A stretch of DNA of 64,000 nucleotides from a bacterium (GTDB lineage: Bacteria > Planctomycetota > UBA1135 > UBA2386). This document shows positions 44,918 to 53,944 of the stretch, in pieces. The position numbers were made by a program, and so were the translations under genes. The notes beneath the pieces were generated by a model. It was not told the origin of the DNA, did no database searches, and saw nothing but the letters and a program-made list of their open reading frames with translations. The stretch covers positions 186,001 through 250,000 of the forward strand of contig JAUILN010000013.1 of NCBI GenBank assembly GCA_030432695.1, in the 5' to 3' direction. How positions within the stretch are numbered: the stretch's first letter is position 1; each line of letters begins with the position of its first letter.

Positions 44918-46270
44918 TCACTCCTCGCGCCAGGCGAACCAGATCTCCAGGAAGTCGGCGATGCGTGGCCGCCACTGCGGACCGAAGGCGTCCGACAACA
45001 CGTGCTCGGCGAGCACGCGGGCGGCGGGGCGGCGGTCCTTGGCGAGGGCGAGGCCGGCGTCGCCGCCGAGGCCCGGGCCGTCCTGCTTCTCACGTCGTGG
45101 CGGACCGATCTGCGCGAACGAGCCGCCGCCGGCCTCGGCGATCGAGCGGAACGGCCGGTCGGCCTGCTGGTTGGCCGAGATCGCCGAGGTCACGAACGGA
45201 CGCATGGTGTTCTCGTCCTTCTCGCCGGTGGTGGGGCCGGCGCGCCTGCGTCCGAGCATCGCGTCCTCGGGCGACTCGTGCGCGCCTCGCACCATCTCGA
45301 ACAGGTCGCCCTCGGTCTCGATGTGCGGTGGGGCATCGCCGACCACCAGCACCAGCTTGTTGGCCTCGGGATTCCAACCGGTCTTGCGGTCGTAGGCGAC
45401 CTCGAGGCCCTTCTCGACCCGCTCCGGGATGTCGCCGCCGCCGCTCGCGGCCAGCTTGGAGAGCGCCTTCTGCACCTTCTGGCCGCCCTTGGTCAGCGGC
45501 ACCAGCAGCTTGGCGCCGTCTCCGATGTCCTCGAGGTCCTTGTAGTGCACGAGGCCGGTGCGGAAGCGCGGCGCGAGCGCGTCGAACACCTGGATGATGT
45601 CGTCGAGTGCTGCGGTCGCCTGGTCGATCACCACCTGCATGCTGCCGGTGGAGTCGATGACGATCACGAAGTCGAGGCCGGCCTCGCGCAGGTCGATCGC
45701 GCGGTCGAGCAGCGGCTCGGTGCTGGTGCCACCGCCCTGCTCGCCCTCCTTCGCGGGGACCCGCGGCCACTCGGCCGGCGCCCAGTCGTTGCGCTTCATC
45801 TCCCGCCACGCGCGTTCGAAGTCGCGGCGCTCTTCGATCTCCGTGCCCGCGGGCGCGAGCCGCTTCAGGATCGCCAGTGCCTGCTCACGACCGGCCTCGT
45901 GCTTGATCTTGGCAGTGTCGAGCAGTGCGTCGATCAGGTCTTCGTTGGCGACCGCGGTGAGCACGTCGTCGCGGGTCCGCTGCAGGGTGGCGAGCGCGTA
46001 GGGGACCAGTTGGTCCTCCTTGCCGGTCAACGCGTCGACCAGCATCGGCGTGCCGTCCGGGTGCCAGTGCGGGCCGAGGGACAGCAGCACCAGCGCCTTC
46101 AACGGCCAGCTCTCGGCCCGCTCGTAGTAGCTGGCGTAGACGGCGGTCGATCGGGCGTCGCGCGGCGGGATCGCGGTGTCGGCGGCTGGCTCACCCGCGT
46201 CCTGCGTGGTCAGGGGTGCGGTGAGCGCGGCCAGCAGTACGGCGACGCACGGGCGGAGGAGAAGGACCAT
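44918..46270 (-). CDS. Secreted von Willebrand factor A domain protein
   Basis: 450 residues with a signal peptide (MVLLLRPCVAVLLAALTAPLTTQ). A helical region at 40-160 (HEAT-like, ALATLQRTRDDVLTAVANEDLIDALLDTAKI) precedes the VWA domain. Its metal-ion site is in FVIVIDSTGSM with Asp206, followed by VHYKDLEDIGDGAKLLVPLT and LVLVVGDAPPH. These elements suggest a Mg-dependent adhesion site for protein binding outside the cytosol. The C-terminus has FRSIAEAGGGSFAQIG, common in planctomycete VWA proteins. A TAGACC hexamer lies 7 nt before the ATG. It is divergent from the helical protein gene across 84 nt. Confidence 0.9.
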   Translation of the reverse strand: MVLLLRPCVAVLLAALTAPLTTQDAGEPAADTAIPPRDARSTAVYASYYERAESWPLKALVLLSLGPHWHPDGTPMLVDALTGKEDQLVPYALATLQRTRDDVLTAVANEDLIDALLDTAKIKHEAGREQALAILKRLAPAGTEIEERRDFERAWREMKRNDWAPAEWPRVPAKEGEQGGGTSTEPLLDRAIDLREAGLDFVIVIDSTGSMQVVIDQATAALDDIIQVFDALAPRFRTGLVHYKDLEDIGDGAKLLVPLTKGGQKVQKALSKLAASGGGDIPERVEKGLEVAYDRKTGWNPEANKLVLVVGDAPPHIETEGDLFEMVRGAHESPEDAMLGRRRAGPTTGEKDENTMRPFVTSAISANQQADRPFRSIAEAGGGSFAQIGPPRREKQDGPGLGGDAGLALAKDRRPAARVLAEHVLSDAFGPQWRPRIADFLEIWFAWREE

Positions 46271-46277
46271 GGGCGAT

Positions 46278-46283
46278 GGTCTA
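46278..46283 (-). promoter_or_regulatory. Possible -10 hexamer TAGACC, leaderless spacing
   Basis: Lies on the minus strand 7 nt before the ATG at 46270, in the 84-nt gap of a divergent gene pair. Confidence 0.3.
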
Positions 46284-46342
46284 GTGGATGGGGGCGGGGG
46301 AGTCACGGTCCCGAACTTCCGCGGGGAGGCCCGCCCGGGTGA

Positions 46343-46348
46343 TACAGT
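46343..46348 (+). promoter_or_regulatory. Possible -10 hexamer TACAGT, leaderless spacing
   Basis: Part of GATACAGT, ending 6 nt before the ATG at 46355. No Shine-Dalgarno is seen in the six intervening bases (CGCCCC), which supports a leaderless start. Confidence 0.35.
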
Positions 46349-46354
46349 CGCCCC

Positions 46355-46933
46355 ATGAGCGTTGCCGACGATCTGTTGTCCCGCCTCGAAGAGTCGATCG
46401 CTGCCGCGGTGGCGTCCGGCGACAGGGTGCGTGAGAAGGTCTCCGCCGCGGTCAGCGACGCGACCGGCAAGGCGGCGGCGGCCGGCGCCAAGTTCGGGGA
46501 CGTCGCCGAGGCCGCGGTGCGCGGTGCGCGCGCCGGTGCCGACAAGGCCACCGCGGGCTCGCCGATGCGCGAGGCGGTGCAGGGCGTCGGCGAAGGCTTC
46601 GAGCGCGCGGCGCTCGGCGCGAAACTGGCATTGCAGGAGGCGCGCAGCCGCGGCTTCGAGCAGGCCGAGCAGCAGGGGGCCGCGCTGCTCGAGGGGATTC
46701 GCAATGGCTGGAAGGCCTTCACCGACGGGCTGGGCGACCTCCGCGAGCATGCCGGCACCAGCGGCGACGACATCCGCGCGCGGCTCGATCGCGCGGTGGG
46801 AGCCCTCGCCGATGAGCTGAAGGGCTCGCCGGGCTCGATCCCGGGCGTCGACGCGGCGAAGAAGACCGCCGGTACCTTGTTCGAGTCGCTGGGCGAGGCG
46901 ATCCGGCGGGCCGGGCGCGCGCTCGACTCGTGA
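46355..46933 (+). CDS. Ala-rich amphipathic helical protein (phasin/apolipoprotein-like)
   Basis: 192 residues, almost entirely helical and rich in Ala, Gly, Arg, Glu and Asp, with no signal peptide or membrane segment. Repeats of the type AVSDATGKAAAAGAKFGDVAEAAVRGARAGADKAT and a later EAVQGVGEGFERAALGAKLALQEARSRG resemble phasins and other lipid- or granule-coating proteins. The assignment rests on composition only. The start has no Shine-Dalgarno but sits 6 nt after a TACAGT hexamer, pointing to a leaderless mRNA. It converges on the UbiB-type gene with a 19-nt gap. Confidence 0.65.
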   Translation: MSVADDLLSRLEESIAAAVASGDRVREKVSAAVSDATGKAAAAGAKFGDVAEAAVRGARAGADKATAGSPMREAVQGVGEGFERAALGAKLALQEARSRGFEQAEQQGAALLEGIRNGWKAFTDGLGDLREHAGTSGDDIRARLDRAVGALADELKGSPGSIPGVDAAKKTAGTLFESLGEAIRRAGRALDS

Positions 46934-46952
46934 CCTCGCGGGCCTTCCCCGC

Positions 46953-48689
46953 TCACGAGGTCCGGCCGGAGAACCACAGCTTGGCGACCCGCCAGAAGGC
47001 CAGGAATGCCGAAGCGAGGTAGCCGAGGATCGCGATCACCGTGAGCCAGCCGCGCGCGCCGACCACCGAGTCGGCGAGCATCAGCACCGACGATCCGACG
47101 ATCAGTGCGGCGACCAGGATCGCGTAGGCGAGGGTCATCGAGCCCTCGCGGATCGAGCGTTCGAAGTCCTTCAGGCCGCGGTGGTCGACCTGTAGCGACA
47201 GCTTGCTGCGCTGCACGCGGTCGAGGATCTCGCGGACCTGGAACGGCAGCGTCTCGGCGATCTCGACGTAGGCGAGACCGGAGCGTTCGACGCGGCGGCG
47301 CAGCGCGCGGAAGCCGTAGCGTCGCTTGACCAGCTTCTCGATCTGCGGGCGCAGATGGTCGACCAGGTCGAACTGCGGGGCGAGGCCGGTGGCGACGCCT
47401 TCGATGGTGCCGATCGCCTTGATCAGGTAGACGAGGTCGGCGGCGCAGCGGATCTGGTTGCGGCGCAGCACGTCGAAGAAGTCGTGCAGCAGCTCGCCGA
47501 CCCGCAGGTCGCCCAGCGTGATGCCGCCGAAGCGGCCCATGAACTCCCAGATGTCGCCGCGCAGCCGGCGGTCGTAGACCAGCGCGGGCTCGGTCTCGGC
47601 CAGCGCCACCGCGGCGCGGACCACGGTGTCGAGGTCCTGGACGATGGTGCCGCGCACCAGGTCGGCGAGGCGTTCGGCGGTGTCGGGATCGACGTGGCCG
47701 GTCATCCCGCAGTCGAGGAAGCCGACGGTGTCGTCGTCGGCGATCATCAGGTTGCCGGGGTGCGGGTCGGCGTGGAAGAAGCCGAACTCGAAGCACTGCC
47801 GGAACACCGCATCGGCGCAGCGCGCGACGATGCGCTCGCAGCGCTCGGTGCCGAGCTCGGCGGCGTTGGTGTGCGCGAGCAGCGTGCCGGGCAGCTCCTC
47901 CATCGCCAGCACGCTGCGCGTCGTCAGGTCCCAGTGGACCTGTGCGAAGCGGACCACCTGGGCGATCTCGCCGACCGGAGAGTCGTCTTCGTCGTCGCGG
48001 TCGGCGGCGAACGCCCGGCCGAGGCGCTCGGTCGACTGGCCTTCGCGGATCAGGTCGGTCTCGTGCTCGATCTCACGGGCGAACTGGTCGACCACGTCGG
48101 TCGGCGAGTAGCCGTGGCTCGCGAAGCGCGGCTCGAGCAGGCTGGCGAGCGTGCGCATGATCTGCACGTCGGCAGCGATCGTCTCGCGGATGCCCGGACG
48201 GAGGATCTTCAGGACCACCTTGCGGCCGTCGCGGAGCGTGGCGCGGTGGACCTGGGCCATGGACGCGGCGGCGATCGGGGGCTCGTCGATCGCGGCGACG
48301 ATGGTGTCGAGGCGTTCGCCGAGTTCCTCGCGGAGTCGCTCCTGGATCACGGGCCAGGGCACGGCGGGCGCGTCGCTGTGCAGCTTGCCGAACTCCTCGC
48401 ACCATTCCGGCGGCACCAGGTCGGCGCGGGTCGCGAGGATCTGGCCGAGCTTCACGAAGGTCGGTCCGAGGTCTTCGAGGACCTTGCGCAGGCGCACCGC
48501 GGTGGTGGTGGCGTGGTGGGCGGGCGGCTCCTTCTTGCGGAACAGGCTGCGGCGGATCCGGCGGCGCAGGCGGTCGAGGCCCAGGCCCTCGACGAGATCG
48601 TCGAAGCCGTGCGTGACCAGGACCGTGACGATGTCCCGGACGCGGCGGGTGGCGCGGAGCGCGCGGGTGATGCCGAAGGGCACGTCCAT
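46953..48689 (-). CDS. UbiB/ABC1/AarF-type atypical kinase
   Basis: 578 residues. The hallmark KxGQ motif is FVKLGQILATRADLVP, the Ala-rich loop is AAASMAQVHRA, the invariant Lys is in KVVLKILRPG, the catalytic region is FGFFHADPHPGNL, and the metal-binding motif is FLDCGMTGHVD (DFG replaced by DCG). Two C-terminal membrane helices at about 510-560 anchor it. Family members support isoprenoid-lipid (ubiquinone or menaquinone) metabolism and bind ATP or ADP. The N-terminal 60 residues are basic. It is divergent from the MATE-like gene, with a long nested inverted repeat in between. Confidence 0.93.
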   Translation of the reverse strand: MDVPFGITRALRATRRVRDIVTVLVTHGFDDLVEGLGLDRLRRRIRRSLFRKKEPPAHHATTTAVRLRKVLEDLGPTFVKLGQILATRADLVPPEWCEEFGKLHSDAPAVPWPVIQERLREELGERLDTIVAAIDEPPIAAASMAQVHRATLRDGRKVVLKILRPGIRETIAADVQIMRTLASLLEPRFASHGYSPTDVVDQFAREIEHETDLIREGQSTERLGRAFAADRDDEDDSPVGEIAQVVRFAQVHWDLTTRSVLAMEELPGTLLAHTNAAELGTERCERIVARCADAVFRQCFEFGFFHADPHPGNLMIADDDTVGFLDCGMTGHVDPDTAERLADLVRGTIVQDLDTVVRAAVALAETEPALVYDRRLRGDIWEFMGRFGGITLGDLRVGELLHDFFDVLRRNQIRCAADLVYLIKAIGTIEGVATGLAPQFDLVDHLRPQIEKLVKRRYGFRALRRRVERSGLAYVEIAETLPFQVREILDRVQRSKLSLQVDHRGLKDFERSIREGSMTLAYAILVAALIVGSSVLMLADSVVGARGWLTVIAILGYLASAFLAFWRVAKLWFSGRTS

Positions 48690-48723
48690 GTGCCGGGCAT
48701 CTTCGTCGGGTGACGACCGGACC

Positions 48724-48780
48724 GCCATCTTTCCACTCGGTGCACTTCGCTTGGCACCGGGCACGAGCTGGAAAGATGGC
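48724..48780. promoter_or_regulatory. Nested inverted repeat between divergent genes
   Basis: Outer perfect 12-nt arms GCCATCTTTCCA (48724-48735) and TGGAAAGATGGC (48769-48780) enclose an inner pair CGGTGC (48738-48743) and GCACCG (48754-48759) with a 10-nt loop. Each flanking gene thus has the same upstream element TGGAAAGATGGCG reading towards its start. The right arm lies about where the -35 element of the TACCTT promoter (48800-48805) would be. It is likely a two-sided operator or a duplicated promoter element. Confidence 0.55.
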
Positions 48781-48830
48781 GCGGCGCGGCGCGGCCTCCT
48801 ACCTTGCGCGGTTCGCCGCCCGCCGCCCCG

Positions 48831-50219
48831 ATGAACTCCCAGACCTCCTCGACGCCGGCGCAGCCGGCTCCGGTCACGCTGCGCAGGGTCACCTCGCTCT
48901 GGGCACCCCTGGCCGCGAGCTGGCTGTTGATGGGTGTGGAGATGCCGCTCGTGGCGACGGTCGTGCTGCGGTTGGATGCCGGCAAGACCCAGATGGCCGC
49001 GCTCGGCTCGGTGGTCTACCCGGTCTCGGTGCTGATCGAGGCGCCGATCATCATGCTGCTGGCGGCTGCGACGCGGCTGGCGGTGGACACGGCAAGCTGG
49101 CGGACGCTCGGCCGCTTCGCTCACCTGGCCGGCTTCCTGCTGACCCTGGTCCACGCCGCCTTGGCGTTCACACCGTTGTTCGACACGGTGATCTGCCGGT
49201 TGATCGACGTGCCGCCCGAGGTCGTCGAGCCGGCGAGGACCGCGATGCAGATCATGCTGCCGTGGACCTGGGCGATCGCGCGGCGGCGCTACCAGCAGGG
49301 TGCACTGATCCGGGTGGAGAAGAGTCGGCTGGTGTCGGTCGGCACCGCGGTGCGGCTCACCGCCAACGCTGTGACGCTGTTCGGTGGTGACGCGCTGGTG
49401 CGGGCCGGCGTCGTCGATCTGCCGGGCGCGGCGGTGGGTGCCACCGCGATCGCCGCCGGTGTCCTGGCCGAGCTGGTGGTCGCAGAGTGGGGCGCGCGGC
49501 GCTTCGTGCGGCCGGCCCTGGCGCGGGTGGAGCCCGGCGAGCCGTGGAGCTGGCGCGGCTTCGCGTCGTTCTACCTGCCGCTGTCGCTCACCCCGCTGAT
49601 CTCGATCGCGCTGCAGCCTGCCGGGGCCGCCGCGATGAGTCGGATGCCGGAGTCGAAGGACTCGATGGCGGCCTGGCCGGTGGTCTACGGCCTGGTGTTC
49701 CTGTTCCGCGCCCTGGGGTTGGCGTTCAACGAGGTGGTGGTGTCGATGGCCGGCCGACCAGGAGGTCTCGCCGCGCTACGCACCTTCGCGCTGCGGCTCG
49801 GCCTTGCGACCAGCGCCGGCCTGTCGCTGATCGCGATCCCGCCGGTCGGCCGGCTGTGGTTCGAGACCATCTCCGGAATGCCGCCCGAGCTGGCCGAGTT
49901 CGCGCTCGCGGCGTTGGTCCTCGCGCTGCCGTTCCCGTTCCTGTCGGTGGCGCAGAACCTGTTCCAGGGTCTGCTGGTGCACGAACGGCGGACGCGGGCG
50001 GTGACCGAGGCCGTGCTGGTCTACGCCGCGATCGCCGCGGGGCTGCTCGCGGCGACGACGCCGTGGATCGAGCTGCCGGGGCTGCAGGTGGCGATGGTGG
50101 CGTTTCTGATCGCGGCGGTGGGGCAGGTGCTGTGGTTGGGGCGGGCGGCGCGCTGGGCGCGAGCCGTCGACGACCGGGGCCGGACGAACAGTCAGGCGAC
50201 AGGTCCGCTCGGCGAGTGA
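48831..50219 (+). CDS. MATE/MOP-superfamily-like multidrug or lipid carrier
   Basis: 462 residues with about 12 hydrophobic segments, arranged in two sets of about six. Elements such as LMGVEMPLVATVVLRL, APIIMLLAAATRL, ARRRYQQGALIR and FYLPLSLTPLISIALQPAGAAAMSR suggest the MOP flippase superfamily. The sequence is more like the ANKH/bacterial MATE-like branch than NorM. The substrate is unknown. The ATG at 48831 lies 25 nt after a TACCTT hexamer (48800-48805). The protein ends with a hydrophilic tail. Downstream are 241 nt without a gene before the convergent metzincin gene. Confidence 0.75.
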   Translation: MNSQTSSTPAQPAPVTLRRVTSLWAPLAASWLLMGVEMPLVATVVLRLDAGKTQMAALGSVVYPVSVLIEAPIIMLLAAATRLAVDTASWRTLGRFAHLAGFLLTLVHAALAFTPLFDTVICRLIDVPPEVVEPARTAMQIMLPWTWAIARRRYQQGALIRVEKSRLVSVGTAVRLTANAVTLFGGDALVRAGVVDLPGAAVGATAIAAGVLAELVVAEWGARRFVRPALARVEPGEPWSWRGFASFYLPLSLTPLISIALQPAGAAAMSRMPESKDSMAAWPVVYGLVFLFRALGLAFNEVVVSMAGRPGGLAALRTFALRLGLATSAGLSLIAIPPVGRLWFETISGMPPELAEFALAALVLALPFPFLSVAQNLFQGLLVHERRTRAVTEAVLVYAAIAAGLLAATTPWIELPGLQVAMVAFLIAAVGQVLWLGRAARWARAVDDRGRTNSQATGPLGE

Positions 50220-50460
50220 GATCCGCTCGCTCCTGGAGGCTGCCGCTCCAGATGCATGGGGCGCAGTGCTGCGCTGGTTGCGCGAGCAGCTGCCAAGTCG
50301 GTCTCCGGCCGCTTGGTCTGTCGATTCCCGACGAGCAGGCGGAGCTGCGCGTCAAGGCGGTCGACGGGGCTGGCGATGTTGGAGCCGAGAGGGCCGGTCA
50401 GGGCGGGCCCGGGCGAACTCGCGACGCCCGGGCGATCGCACGGGCGCGGTGTCCGCCTGC

Positions 50461-52482
50461 TCAGCGCCAGGTCACCGTGTCGCGGTTGCTCAGGACTGCG
50501 CTCCCTCCCGGACCCAGTTCGACAACCTGTAGGCCGAGGAACAGCTCCGGTGGAAGGCTCGCCGCGGGCACTGGGATCGACACGACCCCCTGTGCGTCGG
50601 TGGTCAGAGCCACGACGGTCGTGGGAGTCAAGCCGAGGTCACCGGCCACGCCGGGCACGGGCCCTCCGGCCACCGGTTGTCCCATCGCCAAGATGGCGCT
50701 CTGGTTGGGTGCGGTCGAGCCGACCCGTAGCTGGAGGCCGCCGTTCGCTTCGAAGCCCCAGTCGCACCACGGCGTGACCACCACGCCCTCCGGAATCGTC
50801 TCCAGCAACCGCCCGTCGCTCATCAGGTCCAGCGCGTGTCGTCCGGGCTGGACGGGGACGGGGAAGTCGGCATCCAGGCGAGTCGAAGTGCCCGTTGCGG
50901 GGGACGTCTGGCCGGCCACCCGGAGCGCGGCGTTGCCGGGCAGCGATGTGCCGAGCAGTGAGACGCGCGTGGGCCCCGGATAGCTGGTGGCGGACTGTTG
51001 GATGGAGCGGACCTGGTGTGGGGACTGGAAGTAGCACTCAATGGTCCGGTGCATGCATTCGATCTGGTCCGAGGAGAACCTCAGTCCACGCACGTCCGCG
51101 GCGAAGTAGCCGTAGTAGGACATCACGTTGCGAAGCAGATCATTGATGGTCAGCGTGCTGTACGGGGCGGACGGTACCGCGTTTTCCAAGGTCGTGCGCG
51201 ATACCGACAGGGCCTCGCCTTTGCCATTGTGGGCGACCGCCAGGTCGCGGATGTAGTCCAGTTGATGTGCTTCGCAGTCCTGGCAGCGCGCGAAGAGAGA
51301 GCCCTCCGGATGGTTGTGACGCAGGCCGAAGGCGTGGCCGAGTTCATGGGCGAGGACGTAGCCCATTTCGTCTTCGCTCGGCAGCCTCCGCATGAGAATG
51401 AATCGGCGTGACCCGGAGTCGGTCCAACCACGTATCGGCAGGCCCTGGCCGTCGGACCCCATGCTCCGCACCAGGTACACGTTCACGCTGGTCGGGTCGT
51501 ATGCCGTTCGGACGGGATCGGCGAGCGCCTCGGCCACGTAGGGCGAGAAGTCTGCGCGGTTTCCGCGCCGGATGTCGAACCAATTGCCGTTCGAGGGCAC
51601 CTGCTGGCGGTTCCAGAAGTCGAGGCCCGGGTCGACCACCTGCCGGTAGTCGGCCAGGGTGAACTGGATGCCCGAGCCCTGCCCGAAGATGTGATTGGCG
51701 ACCGCGAGGATCCGAAGCGCTCTGGCGGGATCCCAGATCCTCCCCGCGGAGCTTCCGAGCGGTCGGATCTCGCGGAACGCGATTGGAATGGAGACCGCGG
51801 ATGGCGTGAAATCCGTGTCCCAGGTCAGGCTCATTCCGAACGTGAGGATCGAGATCGGCTGAACGAGGTCTGCCGAGACGTCCAGGTTCACCTGGATCTC
51901 GATGTCGACAGCGCTGGTCGACGGCGGTAGAGAGAAGTCTCGCGGCGTGGTGGTCGGGCGGGTGGCGCTCGCCATGCCGTTCTCGACGCCGCCGACCTGC
52001 ACGGACCAGGAACTGATCCTCCCGGGGGAGCGCCCGGGATCGGAGACCACCGGTCGGAGGACCAGGGCTTCACCGTGCGGAGGGACGGCCAGCGTCGCGC
52101 GATACTGCAGCGTGCTGCGCGAGGGGGCGGGTAAAGGCCCGGAGAGGTCCAGCACAGCAATTGCCGTTAGCGCGAAGGCGATCCCGCCGTCTGGGACCGC
52201 CAGCCGCTCGGCGACAGGTGGGACCTGCGAGCGAGTCGAGGGAATCGGGTTGGCGATGGTCGAGGCGGCAGAGAAGTTCTGGTTCGCGTCGGGCCAGATC
52301 AATCCGGAACGCGGAGCGTTGCGGTCCAATTGCAGTGTGCGGCCGCCGCCGAGCGTAGTGGTGGCGGTCGCGCGCACCCGCATGTTGGTGATGTCCAATG
52401 TCTGTGCAGTGAGGGGTGCTGCCGAGGCACAGGACAGGAGCGCGAAGCCGAGGAGCGTAACAGCGAAGAAGGATGTCTTCAT
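50461..52482 (-). CDS. Secreted metzincin-type metalloprotease with shared C-terminal module
   Basis: 673 residues. The start at 52482 gives a signal sequence (MKTSFFAVTLLGFALLSCASAAPLTAQ); LLSC could be a lipobox. Residues 40-270 are all-beta. The protease part has the full metzincin zinc signature HELGHAFGLRH at 379-389 and a Met-turn NVMSYYG downstream, as in reprolysin-like enzymes. An IPT/TIG-like stretch (YPGPTRVSLLGTSLPGNAALRVAG) follows, then the C-terminal module ending GSAVLSNRDTVTWR. It should be an extracellular or surface protease. GC and third-position GC are visibly lower than in neighbours, so recent acquisition is possible. Its upstream region is the longest gene-free stretch in the window. 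Confidence 0.88.
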   Translation of the reverse strand: MKTSFFAVTLLGFALLSCASAAPLTAQTLDITNMRVRATATTTLGGGRTLQLDRNAPRSGLIWPDANQNFSAASTIANPIPSTRSQVPPVAERLAVPDGGIAFALTAIAVLDLSGPLPAPSRSTLQYRATLAVPPHGEALVLRPVVSDPGRSPGRISSWSVQVGGVENGMASATRPTTTPRDFSLPPSTSAVDIEIQVNLDVSADLVQPISILTFGMSLTWDTDFTPSAVSIPIAFREIRPLGSSAGRIWDPARALRILAVANHIFGQGSGIQFTLADYRQVVDPGLDFWNRQQVPSNGNWFDIRRGNRADFSPYVAEALADPVRTAYDPTSVNVYLVRSMGSDGQGLPIRGWTDSGSRRFILMRRLPSEDEMGYVLAHELGHAFGLRHNHPEGSLFARCQDCEAHQLDYIRDLAVAHNGKGEALSVSRTTLENAVPSAPYSTLTINDLLRNVMSYYGYFAADVRGLRFSSDQIECMHRTIECYFQSPHQVRSIQQSATSYPGPTRVSLLGTSLPGNAALRVAGQTSPATGTSTRLDADFPVPVQPGRHALDLMSDGRLLETIPEGVVVTPWCDWGFEANGGLQLRVGSTAPNQSAILAMGQPVAGGPVPGVAGDLGLTPTTVVALTTDAQGVVSIPVPAASLPPELFLGLQVVELGPGGSAVLSNRDTVTWR

Positions 52483-53054
52483 GGCGAGAGTCTTGCCGAG
52501 GCGGCCGCTTCCGGTTGAACGGGCGCGCGGCGTTCCCCACAGGCATTTCCGAGCCCGAACCGACCGCTCGCGCGCTTCCTGCTCTGGTCGAGATCGAGCG
52601 AACGGATGCATGCGGTGACCAGCACGTGATAACGCGCGCCGGTCGCTTCGCCGAGGCTTTTTGGCTGTATGGGTCCACGTGCGCGGAGGACACTACCGAA
52701 CCCGCGACGGTCTCGAGGCGCGTGGCCTCACCGCTGGTGGGTTGGCGTGTGAGTCCTTCTGCAGCTCCGAGCGTGCCTCACGCGGAAGAACCACTCGTCC
52801 TCTCCGGTCGTCGGGGGCGGCTTGTGCCTCGTGGGAGCGCTGCTCTGCCTGGTGAGATCGTGTCCCAATTCTCCTGGTCTCCCCGGGTGTTGGACCCTGG
52901 CTCCTCTCTGCTGGCCGCTGTCCCGTGGAGCAACTGCAGGAGCGCGCGAACCAGAGACTCTGCGTAGCCCTGCATCCATCGGGCGCGCCAAGCGATGCGC
53001 CTGCGGAGAGGTCCATCCGCCAGACCGGGACCGAGCCTGTCGTTTCCCTTCGGC
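52483..53054. other. 572-nt gene-free stretch of lower GC
   Basis: No reading frame in either strand shows a plausible protein, ribosome binding site or codon bias. The composition is poorer in GC than the surrounding genes, like the metzincin gene to the left. I see no tRNA, strong repeat or insertion-sequence end. It must contain the promoter of the metzincin gene, but none was recognised. Confidence 0.5.
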
Positions 53055-53921
53055 TCAGGCCGGGAACTCGGAGAGTGCTGCCTGCGGCTCGCTCGGCACG
53101 ACCTGCCCCTTGCCGTCCCGCTCCAGCGAAGCCATCGCACACCCCGGATCGTGGGTGAAGAACAGCCGCCCCTTGCGCGCCACCAGCTCCTCCAGGAGCC
53201 GCGTCTTCTCGTCGATCAACAGCTCCGGATACCGGTCGTACCCCATGGTGATCGCGCGCCGCACCCACGGTCGGCCGGGGATCAGGTCGGCGGCGAACAC
53301 GATGCCGCCGTCGGTGGACGGGACCTCGAGCAGCAGCATGCCCGGGGTGTGGCCGTCGGAGCGGTGGAAGCGGTAGTCGGGGCCGAGGGTCTCGCTGTGC
53401 AGATTCTCGACGACCTCCAGCCGGCCGCTGGCCTCGAGCAACGCATTGAGCTCGGGCACGAAGCTGGCGCGGTCGCGGGGGTGGGGATGCTGGGCGCGTT
53501 CCCAGGCCTCGGCGCCGACCACGTAGCGGGCATCGGGGAACGCCAGCTTCGGTGCTTCGCCCTCGCGCCACGCGGTGAGCAAACCACCGGCGTGGTCGAA
53601 GTGCAGGTGGGAGAGTACCACCACGTCGACGTCTTCCGGCTGCACGCCGAGCTTCGCCAGGTTGTCGAGCAGCACGTGCTCGCTCTCCTGCACTCCGAAG
53701 CGCTCGCGCAGCTTGGGCTCGAAGAACGCGCCGATGCCGGCTTCGCAGAGGATCGTACGGTCGGGCTCGCGGATCAGCAGTGCGCGGCAGGCGAGGTCGA
53801 TCCGGTTGTGTTCGTCGGGCGGCATCCAGCCGGCCCACATCGCGCGCGGTGCGTTGCCGAACATCGCGCCGCCGTCGAGCTTCTGCGAGTTGCCGAGGAC
53901 GGAGTCGAGGCGTCGTTGCAT
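53055..53921 (-). CDS. Metallo-beta-lactamase-fold hydrolase
   Basis: 288 residues, cytosolic. The metal-binding motif HLHFDH is at 105-110 (His105, His107, Asp109, His110), with a further His in RSDGHTPGM, an Asp in VFAADLI and a final His in LFFTHDP. AHL-lactonase-like and other quenching or glyoxalase-type enzymes share this set; the substrate is unknown. The start at 53921 was chosen because it is 23 nt from the preceding lipoprotein stop. It probably forms an operon with that gene. Confidence 0.92.
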   Translation of the reverse strand: MQRRLDSVLGNSQKLDGGAMFGNAPRAMWAGWMPPDEHNRIDLACRALLIREPDRTILCEAGIGAFFEPKLRERFGVQESEHVLLDNLAKLGVQPEDVDVVVLSHLHFDHAGGLLTAWREGEAPKLAFPDARYVVGAEAWERAQHPHPRDRASFVPELNALLEASGRLEVVENLHSETLGPDYRFHRSDGHTPGMLLLEVPSTDGGIVFAADLIPGRPWVRRAITMGYDRYPELLIDEKTRLLEELVARKGRLFFTHDPGCAMASLERDGKGQVVPSEPQAALSEFPA

Positions 53922-53944
53922 GTTGGTCTCCTTCGGAACGGCGT

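Noticed and set aside
49487..50983. A 498-codon plus-strand frame crossing the end of the MATE-like gene
   Set aside because: Shadow frame: Arg/Ala/Gly-rich, no start signal, and it runs antisense into the metzincin gene.
52483..53054. Several short open frames in the gene-free stretch upstream of the metzincin gene
   Set aside because: None has a ribosome binding site, recognisable domain or the codon bias of neighbouring genes.
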